7,189 nucleotides of DNA, from contig JACMQJ010000342.1 in assembly GCA_014377055.1 (NCBI GenBank), positions 1 to 7,189 of the forward strand. The letters are read 5' to 3'. The DNA comes from Candidatus Sericytochromatia bacterium (lineage in GTDB: Bacteria > Cyanobacteriota > Sericytochromatia > UBA7694 > JACMQJ01). A model generated the notes under the pieces. It ran no database searches. It was not told the origin of the DNA and saw only the letters and a list, made by a program, of their open reading frames with translations. The position numbers were made by a program, and so were the translations under genes. This document shows positions 6,475-7,189 of the stretch, piece after piece; position 1 is the stretch's first letter; every line of letters begins with the position of its first letter.

Positions 6475-6540
6475 CCATTGACGTAAAGCTCTGCCCCTAC
6501 AAATAGTGATAATACTAGGTTTAGAGACTTAACTTAACAT
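6475..6540 (+). repeat. Palindromic intergenic repeat, direct copy 3 (palindrome decayed)
   Basis: Starts CCATTGAC (compare CCGTTGAC of copy 2) and continues with CCCCTACAAATAGTGATAAT and CTTAACTTAAC. Its central palindrome is shortened by about ten bases, leaving only the right arm (GCCCCTAC, complementary to GTAGGGG at 6311-6317 of copy 1). Its end forms the outer inverted repeat with 5907-5937. Confidence 0.6.
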
Positions 6541-6571
6541 ATAAGACATTGCATGCGTTTTATTAACTATT

Positions 6572-6600
6572 AAAAAAAACTAATCAGGTAAATTTAGTTT
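6572..6600 (-). terminator. Weak candidate intrinsic terminator of the tricorn-type gene
   Basis: On the minus strand, AAACTAA pairs with TTAGTTT across a ten-base loop and runs into a T-tract (A8 at 6572-6579 on the plus strand). It overlaps the protease stop codon. The stem has only one G-C pair, so its strength is doubtful. Confidence 0.3.
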
Positions 6601-7189
6601 AGGTAAATCACCAAAATTAGGCAATTTTGGAGGCTTGGTACTCATTTCTGACATAATAAGCTCTATTGATTTTGCTAATTGTGGATCTATACCATTAACC
6701 CAATCCTGTGGTTTATATTCAATTTCAACATCAGGAGCAGTACCATAATTTTCGACACCCCAACCAACATCAACAAACCAAAATGAAAATTCAGGTTGAG
6801 TTGTCATACTACCATCAACCATCTTATGACGTGGCCAAATACCTACAACACCGCCCCATGTCCTTTTACCAACAAGTTTACCTAATTTCATAATCTTATA
6901 ACAATGGCTAAAAATATCACCATCTGAGCCAGCGTATTCATTAGTTATGGCAATTACTGAGCCAAGTATTGAATCTGACGGATATGGCTCTGGAGCACCC
7001 CATCTATTAATATTATAAGCAATTCTCTTACGAGATAATTTTTCTAATAATAACTGTGAAACATGACCACCACCATTATATCTGACATCAACAATTACTG
7101 ATTCTTTTTCGGCTTCTGCAAAATAATAACGATGAAACTCAGAGTATCCTTCAGGACCCATATTTGGTACATGAATATATCCAACTCTA
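6580..7189 (-). CDS. Tricorn-type S41 protease, C-terminal catalytic part (5' end outside window)
   Basis: The reading frame stays open to the window edge: nine codons (RVGYIHVPN) precede the first in-window ATG at 7159-7161, and VGYIHVPNMGPEGYSEFHRYY is internal tricorn sequence, so that ATG is not the start. About 202 C-terminal residues are visible of a protein usually near 1,000-1,100. Tricorn proteases are cytosolic peptidases with beta-propellers, a PDZ domain and an S41 catalytic core that trim peptides. Counting from the in-window Met, visible landmarks are VDVRYNGGGHVSQLLLEKL (24-42), NEYAGSDGD (74-82) with Ser79 as probable nucleophile (6925-6927), GKRTWGGVVGI (98-108), and WGVENYGTAPDVEIE (134-148) with Glu137 as probable charge-relay acid. 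The other tetrad residues lie upstream, outside the window. It ends with a short proline/leucine-rich tail and converges on the kinase gene. Confidence 0.93.
   Translation of the reverse strand, partial: RVGYIHVPNMGPEGYSEFHRYYFAEAEKESVIVDVRYNGGGHVSQLLLEKLSRKRIAYNINRWGAPEPYPSDSILGSVIAITNEYAGSDGDIFSHCYKIMKLGKLVGKRTWGGVVGIWPRHKMVDGSMTTQPEFSFWFVDVGWGVENYGTAPDVEIEYKPQDWVNGIDPQLAKSIELIMSEMSTKPPKLPNFGDLPKLNLPD

Larger units (their letters stand above)
5878..6579. other. 702-base gene-free convergent intergenic region rich in diverged repeats
   Basis: This lies between the 3' ends of the plus-strand kinase gene and the minus-strand protease gene. Stops are frequent in the frames I scanned and no coding-like stretch is apparent. 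The content is the palindromic repeat units listed separately, an IS-tip-like motif, and AT-rich filler at about 6070-6285 in which I recognise nothing firm. There is no convincing GC-rich hairpin plus T-run for terminating the kinase transcript. A 13-base direct repeat TTAAATCTAAGAA occurs at 5874-5886, overlapping the kinase stop, and again at 6168-6180. Confidence 0.75.

Noticed and set aside
6300..6540. CRISPR array
   Set aside because: The repeats are imperfect, unequal in length and contiguous, with no identical repeats separated by regular unique spacers, and no cas genes are present.
6708..6893. 61-codon open frame on the plus strand rich in Gln and His
   Set aside because: It is antisense to the conserved tricorn catalytic region. 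The Gln/His bias is a by-product of reading that gene backwards.
6580..7161. Short stand-alone S41 peptidase starting at the ATG at 7161
   Set aside because: The frame continues upstream to the window edge with conserved tricorn residues (VGYIHVPN), so the ATG is internal.

Overview
This is an AT-rich bacterial window with six protein-coding genes: five complete, one cut by the right edge. Two short transcription units diverge from a spacer at 1614-1808. On the minus strand, reading left, are an ElbB-type GATase1-like protein (924-1613) and an EamA/DMT-family membrane transporter (14-910). On the plus strand is a tight three-gene run: an actinobacterial/mycobacterial-type phosphoserine aminotransferase (1809-2921), a subgroup-I-beta aspartate aminotransferase (2963-4180) and a UbiB/ABC1-type atypical kinase with two C-terminal membrane helices (4183-5877). 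At the right edge the C-terminal catalytic part of a tricorn-type S41 protease enters on the minus strand (6580-7189).

Between the convergent ends of the kinase and protease genes lie about 700 bases with no credible gene. The stretch is not featureless. It holds a family of diverged, palindrome-centred repeat units of roughly 65-100 bases. Three lie head-to-tail at 6300-6540 and one lies inverted at 5900-5964, so the outer copies form long imperfect inverted repeats bounding a ~630-base block. A short motif resembling the tip of an IS5/IS903-group insertion sequence sits between them. This looks like a graveyard of small non-autonomous elements and is the least explained part of the window.

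The organism cannot be named from this sequence. Low GC, a cyanobacterial/clostridial-looking ABC1 kinase (HADPHPGN, LDLGMVGRL), ElbB, a tricorn homologue and a mycobacterial-type SerC form an unusual mixture. A non-photosynthetic relative of Cyanobacteria (Melainabacteria/Vampirovibrionia) or another poorly sampled lineage would be compatible, but this is a guess.

Functionally, SerC and the aspartate aminotransferase both trade amino groups with the glutamate/2-oxoglutarate pool and plausibly form an amino-acid biosynthesis operon. The kinase follows after two bases and is probably translationally coupled, although its usual role is quinone/isoprenoid-lipid related. ElbB has been linked to isoprenoid metabolism by name, but its biochemical role is poorly defined. 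No complete mobile element, phage gene, CRISPR array, tRNA or rRNA was seen.
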